A stretch of DNA of 64,000 nt. Source: Filosporella fistucella (Eukaryota; Ascomycota; Leotiomycetes; Helotiales). Within the stretch, counting starts at the first letter, position 1. Every line of letters starts with the position of its first letter. The notes under the pieces are model-generated. The model saw only the letters and a program-made list of their open reading frames with translations, made no database searches and was not told the origin of the DNA. This document shows, piece after piece, positions 19,293-30,900 of the stretch. The translations under genes and the position numbers were made by a program. The stretch lies in NCBI GenBank assembly GCA_030077755.1, contig JAQJZZ010000008.1, positions 1,798,001 through 1,862,000 of the forward strand. Direction: 5' to 3'.

Positions 19293-22202
19293 TCAATTGA
19301 CGAAGAATCCATCCTCTTTACTTCCAGCATTACCCTTCTCCACTGCGCCACCCTCAAATACCGTTCCCTCGAACTTAGGAATATCAAATGTTCCATCCGG
19401 ATCTTTGCCATTCTCCATAATGTAATCATGCACCTTCGAAACTTGGTGTCTAATCTCCCCAAGCAAACCAGTCATGTCAAGTGCAACTTTCGAGTTGCTC
19501 TTTGCCCCTCCCTTGATCGCCGCCTCCGCAACATGATATCTGCTCACATTATTGCGAAGCATCATATCGAACGGACTCGTCGTTGAACCCTCTTCATTGT
19601 ATGCATTAATGGAAACACGATCCAAATTAGGACGTCCAAACAAAAGGCCTTTAAGCTCATTAGCATAACCATGGTAGTTGAAATGAACCGGCTTATCAGC
19701 GGTGAACAGCGCGTTAAATCCGTCATTCTTAAGAGAATGAGGATGTAAAGTCTCGGCTTCCAAGATCATCAGGTCTGTAACATTAATTACCCTGACTCTC
19801 AAGGAAGGACATTTACGTCTCAGGATCGCAGCTGCCACTACAACTTCAAACATGAGTTCAGAGCCGATACCGACAAGGGCGACGTCTGGATCAAGACCAT
19901 CGTCCACGGAGGCAAACTTCCAAACAGAAGCACCCGCCTGGCAATGTTTATCTGCTTCCTCGACAGAGAGGAAGACGGGTTGAGGCTGCTTGGATCCGAC
20001 CATTAGATTTACATAGTTCTTGGAGCGGAGACAATGTGCGATCGTGGAGAGAAAGGTGTTCTATTGTGGTCAGTATACTTATCAAATGTTTGGATGCAGA
20101 AGCAGCAGGAAAACTTCCAGCATCAGGTGGCAGGCAAACTCTTGCTGCGTCTGGCTTGAGGTTCAATACCGCCCCAATGAATGATGGGTTCTAATGCGAG
20201 AAACCATTGTGTTCTTGTCTAGTCCAAGTACTCGTTTCGATATAATTGATTCTTGAAATGTCTGTCCTCCAAGTGGTCTCTCTCGCCATCTTATTGAACT
20301 TGCTGTACTGAACCATCATAGTATGAACTATTCCCAACGACTCATAACTAGGAAACAAGCCCGTTCTTCCGGTTAATGTGTAGCCTTGAAGGAATCCTTA
20401 ACAAGTGTGTTCTAAGAGGATTTCGATGACACGGCCCCCGCGCGCATTGGAGAATTCGTCACACTGAAAGTTTCTGCCTGTGTGGTTGAATACTGCGTCC
20501 AGCTTGTTGCTGACTAGCTCATCCGGAGAGAAAATCCGAAGTGATGTAGGATTGTCAACAAGAGCTTGGTCGATGAGGTTTCCAATTGCTTTCATACAAG
20601 ATTCCTCAGTGCCCTTCTCAGCACCGTATTTCCTCCAGTCGGGAACATTGAGAGGGTCATAGGCTTTGTAAGTCTCAGCACGTTAGCCCAACCTATTTGA
20701 AGGTTCGACTGGAATAATGCTTTTGATCGAGTCGATGACATCCCCAGTCTCGGTGAAAAGTTTGGCTGGCTCGTAGGAAAGTAGCCACTTTTGTAGATCA
20801 GCCAGTTAGTCTTTGTTAGTCTTTGCAGCCATCAATGGCACCTGGTGAGCATGGAAAGAGCCTTCAACAAATTCACCGTCGACGATTTTTGGACCACCCC
20901 ATCCTTTGGGTGTTCTCATTATAAGAACAAGCCACTGTAAATGATACATGAGCAAAATCTCAGCACAAAATGGAGGTTATCACATACTCTTGGCTTCATG
21001 ATGGGTTTGCTAGATCTAGCAGCTTTCTGAACCTTCCGAATTTCATCCAAAGCCCATTGGAGGCTTGTAGCTAAATCACGATCCTGGCCACATTCAGCAA
21101 TTTGTCGTAGACTTGGTCTCTTCAACTTACAATATCTTCCAAATCCTCTACAAATCTACATTGGTATCTATAACCAGTAAACAGAGAAACCATCTCCTTG
21201 TCGTCCATGCATCCGTAAATAGTTCTCTCTGAGATCTTGAATCCATTGACATGTACAATCGGTATGACAGCTCCAGACTCTGCTGGATCAATGATTTAGC
21301 AGCATGCCATGCTGTAGCCGTTGGTCCAGATTCTGCTTCTCCATCACCCACAATGCAAGCTACAATCAAATCGGGCTTGTCCATCACAGCGCCATATGCT
21401 ACACTGAGTGCATATCCCAACTCTCCACCTTCGTGAATAGCACCTGGTGTTTCGGCATTGATATGAGAGGGGAAGCCGTGTGGTGTACTGAAGCCAGTGA
21501 TGAGATTATGAAGGCCCTGTTTCGTTTGGGAGTACTGTGGGTAGAATTTCTCTAAGCTGCCTTCGATCCATAGAGCCGCAGGAGCCGCAGGGGCGCCGTG
21601 GCCAGGCCCAACAACAAAAATAATATCAAGGTCGTTCTTCCGAGTGAGATAGTTCAAGTTTGAGTAAGTGAGGATTATTCCAGGGCAGGTGCCCCAATGG
21701 CCGAGAAGTCTGGAGGTTTGGTTGTTTTGATTCAATATCCTTATGATGCTGCACTCACCCTGGTTTGATATCATCGCCTGTAAGATCTCTTTCCATCAGA
21801 GAATTGCCACTCAAGAAAATCATAGCTACAGCAATCAGTGTCGTTCCAGGCTCGTAATGGAATAGATTCATATTCAAACGATTATATGAAGGGGAGGTTT
21901 TAAAGGGAGCGCCGTGTTAACTGAAGATTGCCTAGCAAAGCAGCTGCATGTTGGTGATAGGAACCATACGACACTGCGATTTCTTTTAGAAGCATGCCCT
22001 TGGAAGACTTCATCTAGAAAAGATTATTGTATTACTCACCGACAGCAATATAATTGCTTGCTCTCCTAAACTCCTCAAGTCCCTTAAGATCAGCATCACT
22101 GATTTGGATCTTGTCCAACTTAACACACAACTCCACAACCCCTTTTGGAATCAAAGATTCCAACGCCTGAGGATTCGGCCTATCGATTACTTTGCCGGGC
22201 AT
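19293..22202 (-). pseudogene. Phosphoketolase (xylulose-5-phosphate/fructose-6-phosphate) pseudogene
   Basis: Phosphoketolase is a thiamine-diphosphate enzyme that splits xylulose-5-P or fructose-6-P into acetyl phosphate and a shorter sugar phosphate. The whole gene is recognisable: MPGKVIDRPNPQALESLIPK at the start; LLGHWGTCPG, DIIFVVGPGHGAPAA, SHINAETPGAIHEGGELGYA and CIVGDGEAESGPTATAWHAA; then SLRIFSPDELVSNKLDAVF, and a clean C-terminal domain from LMVGSKQP to the end. It cannot make the enzyme. Four in-frame stops stand where the family has Gln: 20806-20808, 20683-20685, 20398-20400 (all TAA) and 20191-20193 (TAG). One base is missing near 21293-21295, and the donor of the intron at 20061-20118 reads GG instead of GT. 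Exon 1 is 22202-22040 and exon 2 is 21825-21759. Intron 1 (214 nt) is unusually long for this region. Confidence 0.9.
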
Positions 22203-23178
22203 TTTGGGGTTGATTTTCTATTACTTGAAGTGGGAGAACTTGGAATTGGTCTGTTCTGTTTGTTTTGAAGTGAGAATTGGAGGGGAAGTAGGTATGCTGT
22301 CAGAGATATAAGATAACAATATGTGAAAAGCAATTAGAAAGGCCGAACTTAAAGAGAATTGAGGGTACGGTTGAGGAGGGGTCAGCAATTGGGAAATTGG
22401 ATAGAAGAAATAGAATTTTCAAAGGATCGGAACAATCTTTATCTTATTCCTGAACCTTGATATCTACCTACCGACCCCTAAAGCAAGCACTGCGTCAAAT
22501 TACAGCCAACGGGTCTCTCGGAATGTCCCAACCCTATGGAATAGCTCTAGAACAGCTACTTCCGCAATCTAGAAAATTGGAACATGTTGATGTGCCCTAC
22601 AAACTCTACTGGCTCTGCCGATTTACCGTTGGCAGTAGAGGTGTGGACACGCAAAGATCTGGTTCTGAAAAGAGGGTACGAAAGGGACGTCATAGACCTA
22701 GGAAGATGATACACAAGGCTTCAGCCTCACCCTTATCACTACCGACACGTGCTTCATCAGCCTTTTCACAAGGCTGTAATCCGCTGACTTCCGACAAAAG
22801 GGGATTCGGGCCGTGATTCGAAAGTGGCATGCCAGTTCAGGAGATTCGCATCCATTCAGGTCTGCTCAAAAAAGATTGGCAAGGAGTGGGCTGACCCTCA
22901 AGCTTTGCACCCTGAAAAAATGCTTACTATCCTTGCCAACTGGGTGCTGCTAACGACGATTGGTTTAGTTTTGTCGCTTGTGATAAGAGATGAGATGGAA
23001 ATGACGTGACTTTTGCATGTGTGGTGGAGGGAATGGAGGGGTGGAACGAGGTTGAAGGTCGCAAAGATAATAAAACTGAAGGGATTGCCAGTATTTATGT
23101 AGCGTTTGCTTCTGTATAGCCATTCAACTACTGTCGTAGTCAACTCACGAAGAGAAGACACTGCAACTTATTCCCACC
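22203..23178. promoter_or_regulatory. Divergent interval, phosphoketolase pseudogene / acetate kinase
   Basis: 976 bp between head-to-head genes of one pathway; it should hold the acetate kinase promoter and the former phosphoketolase promoter. The 119-codon open frame at 22457-22816 has no recognisable content and is not supported. Confidence 0.45.
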
Positions 23179-24479
23179 ATGTCGAAAATCATCCTCTCCA
23201 TCAATGCCGGCTCATCTTCAGTTAAGATATCAGTTTACAAAGCCTCACAAGGACAAGAGCCTGTCGAACTCGCAGAGACACAGATCGATGGTTTAACAGC
23301 TCCTCCTCCACAATTAAAATACGTCCGCGGAAACCAAACAATTTGCAAAGATCAGAAGCTGTCCGAAGAAATACATACCCAAAATGATGCTTTCAAATAC
23401 ATGCTCGAGGAGCTCATAAACGATAAGGAGTTCCCGGAGATCACAAAGAAAGATGATATTGCAATTGCATGCCATAGAGTCGTACACGGAGGTGATTTCG
23501 ACAGGCCGCAGATTATATCTGAAGAGATGTACCATCGTCTCGAGGCACTTACGGATCTCGCACCACTACACAATGCATCTGCCCTCGAAATTGTCAAGTT
23601 CTGTATCAAAGACATGCCGTCTATGCGTAATGTTGCCGTCTTCGACAGCGAGTTCCACCAGACTATCCCAGAGCATATCAGGACGTATCCAATCAATCAG
23701 GAGATAGCGAAGAAGAATAAGCTGCGAAAGTACGGCTTCCATGGTATCAGTTACAGTTTCATTACCAGGAGTGTAGCAGAATTCCTGGGCAAAAAAGAGG
23801 AAGAGACGAGTTTGATTGTGCTGCATCTTGGAAGCGGTGCTAGTGCTTGTGCGATCAAAAATGGGAAGAGTATGGACACCAGCATGGGACTCACACCACT
23901 GGCTGGCTTGCCGGGGGCGACGAGAAGTGGAAGTGTAGACCCAAGGCAGGTTCCAACATATTGCTTCCAGTAATCATATGCTAATAACCATTTAGTCTCG
24001 TTTTTCATTACGCTACCAATGTAGGAAAACTCTCACCCAGCTCCACCGAATCTCTACACATCTCTCGAGCAGAAGAAATTCTCAATAAAGAGGCAGGCTG
24101 GAAAGCACTAACTGGAACGACGAATTTTGGTACTATTGCCTCTTCCGATAACCCAAAAATGAGGCTTGCCTTTGACATCTTCGTTGATCGGATACTGAGC
24201 TATGTTGGAAGTTACTATGTGACTTTACATGGTCAAGTGGATGCTCTTGTGTTTGCAGGAGGAATTGGAGAGAAAAGTGATCTTCTGAGGAGTCGTGTCA
24301 TTTCAGAGGCAAATTGTCTGGGATTTGAGGCAAACGATGAGTTGAACAAGAAAAAGATCGAAGACGTGGTCCAAGATGTAGGAAAGAAAGGAGCAAAGCA
24401 CAGAACATTGGTGTGCCAGACGAACGAGCAGTTCGAAATGGCGAGGTACTGCACCATAGATGAGCATCTTTTCAATTGA
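23179..24479 (+). CDS. Acetate kinase
   Basis: Acetate kinase interconverts acetyl phosphate + ADP and acetate + ATP; in fungi its partner is phosphoketolase. Exons 23179-23945 and 23996-24479 give 416 aa. The N-terminus MSKIILSINAGSSSVKISVY carries the phosphate-binding NAGSSS motif. CHRVVHGG, YGFHGISYSFI, LHLGSGASACAIKNGKSMDT, GLPGATRSGSVDP and DALVFAGGIGEKSD are the other sugar-kinase (ASKHA) signature blocks, all intact. The 50-nt intron 23946-23995 has a GC donor (AAG|GCAGGT) with a CTAAT-like branch site and TTTAG acceptor; without splicing the protein ends early after GSVDP. No stop or frameshift is seen, unlike the neighbouring phosphoketolase. Confidence 0.92.
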
Positions 24480-26600
24480 GGGATGGTTAGCCTGGAGTTC
24501 AAGCATAGAAAGGAGTTCTGGATTGAAGTGGGGCAGATAATGATTCAATGTATTTGACTGATACTGTTGTCTTTGAAAAAATGACAGTGTGTGAACGGAC
24601 TCATTACTGAGCAGCTCTTCACAGAATTCTATGCATGCGATGGACAGACGATATCGGCACCGCCGTACCTTGCCTCCTAGGTACGTATAGACAGGCTCAC
24701 AAAGTATAGTGTACAGTACATATGTGTAACAGCAAGCACTATCAAAATATGAAATCCTGTCTTGAATAAATTGGGATAAGTGTCAAGTTCAGCTTGAAGG
24801 TGACTGTTTCGAGACCGTGTGCTGTACTCTTGACAAGAACCGATTTCCTCAAAGCGAGGCCGACGAGGAATGAGGCATCAAACTTCCCAAATCGGATAAA
24901 GTAGAATGCTAAGTTTCTATAGCCCCAATAACATTTGGAGCCTCGCCGAGGAGACGAGAGACAGGCTATGCGGTGGCTGGCTGGTTTATCGTTAGCGGAA
25001 TGTGCGAGATACCCCCAAAAAATTGTCTGGCATAATGTGGATAGAGATATGAGTAGTTTGAAGTTTGTGGCGCTGGAGATACCTTATACTTTTCGGAACT
25101 CAGGCCCAGTGACTCCAAAACTTGCTAGCAACACATCTGCGAATTGTGACAACCAATTGGCATCCTATAAGTAATTCACTGAACTATGAATTGTAACCTT
25201 GGCGTCTCAGATGGGAGTTTCAATGTCTCCTCATTTTCTACCTTCTCACTATTCCCCATGAAAATCCCATTCCAGAATCGTCGCCGAAATTGCCGAAGTG
25301 CTGCAAGCCTCATGAAGCTAGAAGTCTAAATTCCTCGAGGAAAGATTCCGCGCAGAACTGTGGCTGGACCAGTGTCACACTTGCACCGAGGCAGCTTAAA
25401 CTTGCCATCGATTTTTAAACTTCTCGGTTTGGGGATAGACGGACACTACCTTAGAACGATCAATAGCTCTCAGCTTTTTGGTTCCTGGTGCTGTGGTATA
25501 TTAGCAGATGGTTCTAGCGTGAATCTTGGAGTGTAGAAACCTCAAATGTGGAAGTTCGGCTGTACCATAATCTGCTGCGGTGCTAACATCCTCAATCTGT
25601 GAGAGTTGAGTGCACTTGAATTCAGTGCTGATAAAAGTTGCCTTTCTATAAGAAGTGGACCAACATTTTCCTATTAGAGACGCTTTTGAACTACAACTCC
25701 TCAATTGGTTCTCTTTTTTTTTTTTTGGTTGCAAGCACAGCGATTTTCAACCCATGCGATCAGAAACAGATGCTATGGCGATCGGATTTTGACATGTCCC
25801 CATTGGCGATGGGAATACTTTTGGGAATTCCATGGCAACATTTCTTCTCAACAATGGCGTAAAATGACCAACGTGAGGTAAGGTAGGTTAACATGTAAGA
25901 AAGACTGAGTTACTCCCGGATGGGCAAGAAATGGTTATAGGCCATTGATAATTGGCTGGAGAGCGAGGCTAGAGGTGGGAGGTGCAGGACAGGTCGTGAA
26001 GAGGGGGAGAAGGAAAGGTTTGCGGATATAGACTAGCTCCTTTTGCTTACTTTTGGACTAGCTGTAAGGAGACATCAACATGCTCAAATCGCCTGATATG
26101 TTAAACGCTGATTTGTGTGCTCGGATCGTTTTTTCAAAGGTGGACTTAAACATGATACGTACCTAGACATGGCAGAAGCAGCTCTGGACACTTTTTACCT
26201 TTTAAGTTTTGCACATTTACTCGAACTATACTCCTCGGTGCGGTGCACACTAAATTCTTTTCCATTTTTTGCCCAGCGTCCACACATTCAGATTGCGATG
26301 ACGTGACCGTGCCGACTTCTGACTGCCCAGCTCAAACCGTTCTTTTTCCTCAGGGTCTTAAGAGACCACGTTGGTGGCTGATATGTGTTGCCAGCCACCA
26401 TCATCCGAGGGGATCGTTCCGTGGGCTGTTGCCGCTGAATGAGACATCGAGGACGTTGCTCCGTTCAAGGGATGGCATTTGCAGACGGCAACAGAACAAC
26501 GTACGAGAAGAAATAAAAAAAACTCCACATGAGGGTACCGCACCTATTACCCTGCATGAATCGGAATCGGATGTTTTTTGCTTACTCTGTATACTTCGTA
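24480..26600. other. Gene-free stretch between acetate kinase and the transposon
   Basis: About 2.1 kb. Only short open frames on both strands are present and none is recognisable. A run of T lies near 25714-25726. Nothing further is seen. Confidence 0.4.
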
Positions 26601-27950
26601 CAGGCCCTATTAATTGTAAAAGCACAGACACTTTGCCACTCTATTCCCACCCTTTTTCACACCACTCTATGGCATGCTGCTTTACACTGTCTTTGCATTC
26701 ATACACTTTTGGATTCTATAGAAAGTGAAGCTATTTAGAACTTTGTATATGCACCTTGGGCAGCTATTACTGCTTTGCAGCGCTCTGGCATACTATGTAC
26801 AAGGGCCCTCACTTCTTCATCCGTGACTGCCTCCCACGCTTCTAGAACTGCTGCCCTAAGCCTCCTATAATTCCTATGGACCTGCGGATCTAAAGCTTGT
26901 ATAATATCCTTCATTCTATCCCATATGCTTTCTATAGGTGAGAGGTCCGGTGAAAAGGGAGGCCAGAAAATGGGGTATATACCATAATTAGCAAAGACCT
27001 CCATAGTATACGTAGCAGTGTGCCCTGGCCCTCCATCTTGTTGAAATTCGAGGCCTGGATGCATACGCATATACTCTGCAATTTGAGGAACGACCCTTTG
27101 GGAATAGGATTCCTTTGTAATTGTCTTCCACTCCTTTTCCTAGAAGATACCAAAACCTTTGCCATATTTACCACTTATACCCCCCCAAAACATCCACCCG
27201 ATCTTCCTTTGCCACCTATGGGCTACACAATCCGGATGGTAAAGCTCTGCGTCGCCAATTAGCCTTGTAACCCACTGCCGTTTGTGATAACCAGGCTGCA
27301 TCCAGCTCTCGTCACTCCAAAAGATTGAATCCCATTGATCTAAGGTCCAATGCTCATGCTCAAGAGCCCATTCGAGCCTTTTACGCTGGTTTTCTGCAGA
27401 AAGTGGTGGTTTGCGTCTTCTCACACCACGGCAATAACCCTCTTTCTTTAAAGCATTCCGTATAGCCTTCTCTCCACACCATCCATCCCATTTAAGCCAC
27501 TTAGGGATATCTGCCCATGGTATTTCGCGTGTAAATGAATTCGAAGTAACCCAGCGTACGAGCTCTTTTCTTTTAGGGGTATCGAGAAGCCTAGGCCTTC
27601 CGCAATTGCCCTTCTTTTGTGGCGTGAGCCGTGTTTCTAGAGCATAATCGATTTGGCGCCGTGAGAATTGAGGGTGCTACAAAAGGAGGTCATGCATAGA
27701 CCAACCCGCGGTATAATAGAGGGTGTGTAGCCTAAGCTTATCGTCACGAGAGAGGTCTCTATGGATCTTCGGAATAGGTATGTGAATAGCTTCAATTTCA
27801 GAATCCATTATTGCTAAAGCAGCATAAAAGGTAAAAGGGAGGGAGGAAGAATCCTAAAATATAATTGGTGGGTGGCCCTTGCTTACACCAGGTGAGGTGT
27901 GGGCTGAGCGGGTGGCAAAAATCACCTGAATTTACAATTAAAAGGCCCTG
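26601..27950 (-). mobile_element. Tc1/mariner-family DNA transposon, 1.35 kb, inactive
   Basis: The ends form imperfect terminal inverted repeats of about 24 bp: the left end starts CAGGCCCTATTAATTGTAAA and the right end, read inward on the other strand, starts CAGGGCCTTTTAATTGTAAA. Each end is flanked by TA (26599-26600 and 27951-27952), the target duplication used by this superfamily. Between them is one transposase gene on the minus strand that contains stops. The element size is normal for the family. Confidence 0.88.
26735..27808 (-). pseudogene. Tc1-type transposase (DDE superfamily, DD34E), broken by two stops
   Basis: Read from the ATG at 27808 the frame is 358 codons long with in-frame TAG at codon 44 (27677-27679) and codon 223 (27140-27142). 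The N-terminal third has a helix-turn-helix with RRQIDYALETRLTPQKK and GRPRLL. The catalytic core shows Asp in SIFWSDESWMQPG, Asp in LEFQQDGGPGH and Glu in PFSPDLSPIESIWD; the last two are separated by 34 residues, which defines the DD34E Tc1 group. Apart from the two stops no frameshift is seen, so the loss of function looks recent and due to point mutation only. Confidence 0.88.
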
Positions 27951-30900
27951 TAGGTAGTAGCATTCGGCTGAAAATGCCACCGGGCATTCTGGTAAAAATG
28001 TTGTAGCACCGCTCACGAAAGTTCAGCACCAATAGCCAGCCATTTCAGTTTGACGTCTGCACACGCTGGAGCTGACTCGAGCAGTACGGTGTACAGCCCA
28101 ATTCAATTAGTAGGGCAAGTTTTTGGATATGGGGGTTGTTGACAAAGCTTGGAAAGGATAGGGGTATTGTAACGTGACTTGCTTACTGTACTCTTCTAAC
28201 CGCACGAAATGGCTGGTTCTCAACTTTTCATATAGCAAAATGTGAATACAAGTAGCGTCCACCTGGCCAATGGTGTCAAATTTCCAGGGTGCTGTCCTGC
28301 ACTCGAGCAGCAGTACTCGGCACTGAAAATAATATGCAGAGGTACTTTCACGTCTGTGCCAGGGGGTGTCTTTCAAGTCCAGTCTCCAGGGCCGCTGCTG
28401 TACCCTGGCTCGTCTGGTTTTCCGTACTTGTAGTAGTAAGTGCAGCCAGGAGCTTTTGCACCGGTGGGAAAGGTGGAGAAAGGTGCAACCCTAAAACCGT
28501 TCGCTTAGCTGGCCAACAGTCTAGAACTTCAGTAATATCTTCGATGAAGCATCAGAATCTCGATCTCCCAGCGATATATGATGTCACTGCCAGACATGAA
28601 GCAGAACCCAATTCACGCATGACGAGACCGAAGCTTGGATGGTGATGCCATGCTTGACCGATGTTTACGAAAACTTCTCATTTCCAGATTGCGATGCGCC
28701 CTCCGACCGCGACCTTTCGGACAAAATGTTCTGCGCAACATTTCTTGCAGAGATGGAGTGCTTGAGGGCAGTCAGACCCTATAAAGTCAGGCAGTTGAGC
28801 CCTGCAGAGACCCCAGATTGGCACCGGAACCATGCTTTGGACCCTGAAAATGTTCCTGGTGCGGTGGAGCTTCAGTGGGAGGAGTGTGAGGAAAGAAAAA
28901 AAGCCACAACGGGTCCACACGATGAACACCCGTCCGTTGGGGACTTGGGGACTTGGGGACCTGGTAGAGAGTTGTCTAAGGGCAAGGGCAGGCAGGGCAA
29001 ATGTACCATGGATGGATACCTCGACAACCCTCGAGACACCAGCACACCCACACACTGTTCTCTTTTCTTAACCCAATTCTTACCGTTGCATGGTTATGGT
29101 CATGGTCAACCATTTTGACCTCGATTCGCTCGTTGGCTTAGCGTGCCGGCAAGATTCCATAATGCCTGCTAAAGTCCCTGCATGGGGCGGGAGAAATTCC
29201 CAGCCCAAGCAGATGCAACCTTGCCTGGGTCTTTAGCAGAGGGGTCCCCCAAGTGCCAATCAGTGATCCTCCAGAAACCGAGATCTGATGTTTTCTCGAT
29301 CCCTCTGCGGACGTTCCTCCGTCGAGTCCGCTGTTGAGTCGCCCGCCCTGCCACTGCAAATGCTCAGCCCACGACAACCACACGATGTTGTTTCGAGTAT
29401 CAAATTCTGCGCTCTGCCTGCATCTCTCTTTTCATCTACTTGGATATATCTACCACCTCTCAATCACGCATCGTCTATGGTAGATGTGGTTCGGAGCAAG
29501 GGGACCAATACGGGACATGTGGTTGTGACTTCACCATGATGTTTCTCCATCACAAACACTGGGGCATTGTCTGAGATGAGATCGCCAAGACCAGCTCCCT
29601 TTTGAGACGAGGAGATTTGCCCCGAAGGTATGCCGCATATGCAGGGAAAAGAGCAGGATGCTCATTCTTTTCGAGCCTTCAAGGTCTGTAATAGGAGTTA
29701 AAAACAAGCCAGCAGTCACCAGACACTGAGACGTATTCTGCGCTATTGCGATGAGGCGTTTACTGCAGATGAGGAATTTCACTTTGTGTTGCCCGGAACA
29801 TCCAGTCTACCTGGCTGACGGATTGATAGACAGTGGTAGAGGAAGGGACTCATCTTTCTGTCGTGGAACAGCGCAACAGCTGATTCATTCAGTGGCCCGT
29901 TGCGACGTACGGTATGCCCTGCGGAGGATCGATTGAGCGGGGCAACGCAGGAGTCGTCCAAAAGCAAAAGACAAGCAATTAGAAGTAAGCAACCTTTTCA
30001 AGCGCGCTACTGAATCAAGGAAAGCCAACAAAACCAGGCGTCTGGTTGCGAGATCCTAACCATTTTAGCAGATAGTACGGACGAGTAGTGAGGTCGTGAT
30101 TAATTTTATTTCCTATTATTCCATCTGATGGGGTCCTGCCAGCGAAGCAGCTTTAGTTTTGAGCCTTATCTCTCGGTGCAGACTCCAGAGGTGGATTTTG
30201 CCATAGCCATTACTCCGTACTACTAGTTGATGAGCCTGCAGTACCTATGGCCTGACCATATATACTTCGCACATCCACCACAGAAGATGTGAGCTGACCG
30301 GTGTTGAGTATGAGTATGAGCTCTGAAATTATCGAGGCAATATCGAGAAAGACTGGACACATTGAGCTTAACCTAGCATTCAACTGCAGCAAGGGAGCAA
30401 CACCTCTCCCGGCCGCATTTGCCCTGCAGACCCTTGATTTGACTTGTACTGTGTACTGTATCGTGTCATCATCATCGGTTCCTCCACCTCCTTCCTCCCT
30501 GGAACGGCCGTGTCAGGGCCCTGGGAATCAGGGACATACTACGTGCCGTCCAACAGACAGCCACATCTGATTCACGGAGCTTTGCTCCTGTGCAGAATGT
30601 ACGGAGTACCATGATGGTATCGGGCTGTAAGTATCTGGCGCCCACGTTCGAGTCACACCACACACCTCACCACCACTTCTGGATGTACTGTATGTAAGTT
30701 GAAGTGATTCAATCCCAGCTCTTTTAAGAGCCGTGCAAGAACACCTCGCCCAGCAAATGCCTTATGTGATAGCTTTTGTTGGCAAAGAGCGCCCAAAGTA
30801 GCCAGTCGACTGAGGCTATCTTGGGTCCATGCACTTGAGGAATATAACTCAAGAGAGAGAAAGTGGGCAATAATATCATAACTCAATGAGGAAAAGAGCA

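Noticed and set aside
21826..22039. A hidden exon in the 214-nt first intron of phosphoketolase
   Set aside because: The conserved flanks (ASNYIAV and AMIFL) join directly in frame, so no coding sequence is missing.
23946..23995. Acetate kinase as a second pseudogene because its exon 1 frame ends at 23973
   Set aside because: A GC-AG intron with good branch site and acceptor restores the whole conserved C-terminus; no other lesion is present.
28937..28960. Three TTGGGGAC units as a possible CRISPR-like or regulatory array
   Set aside because: Units are 8 bp with no spacers; it is a simple tandem repeat.
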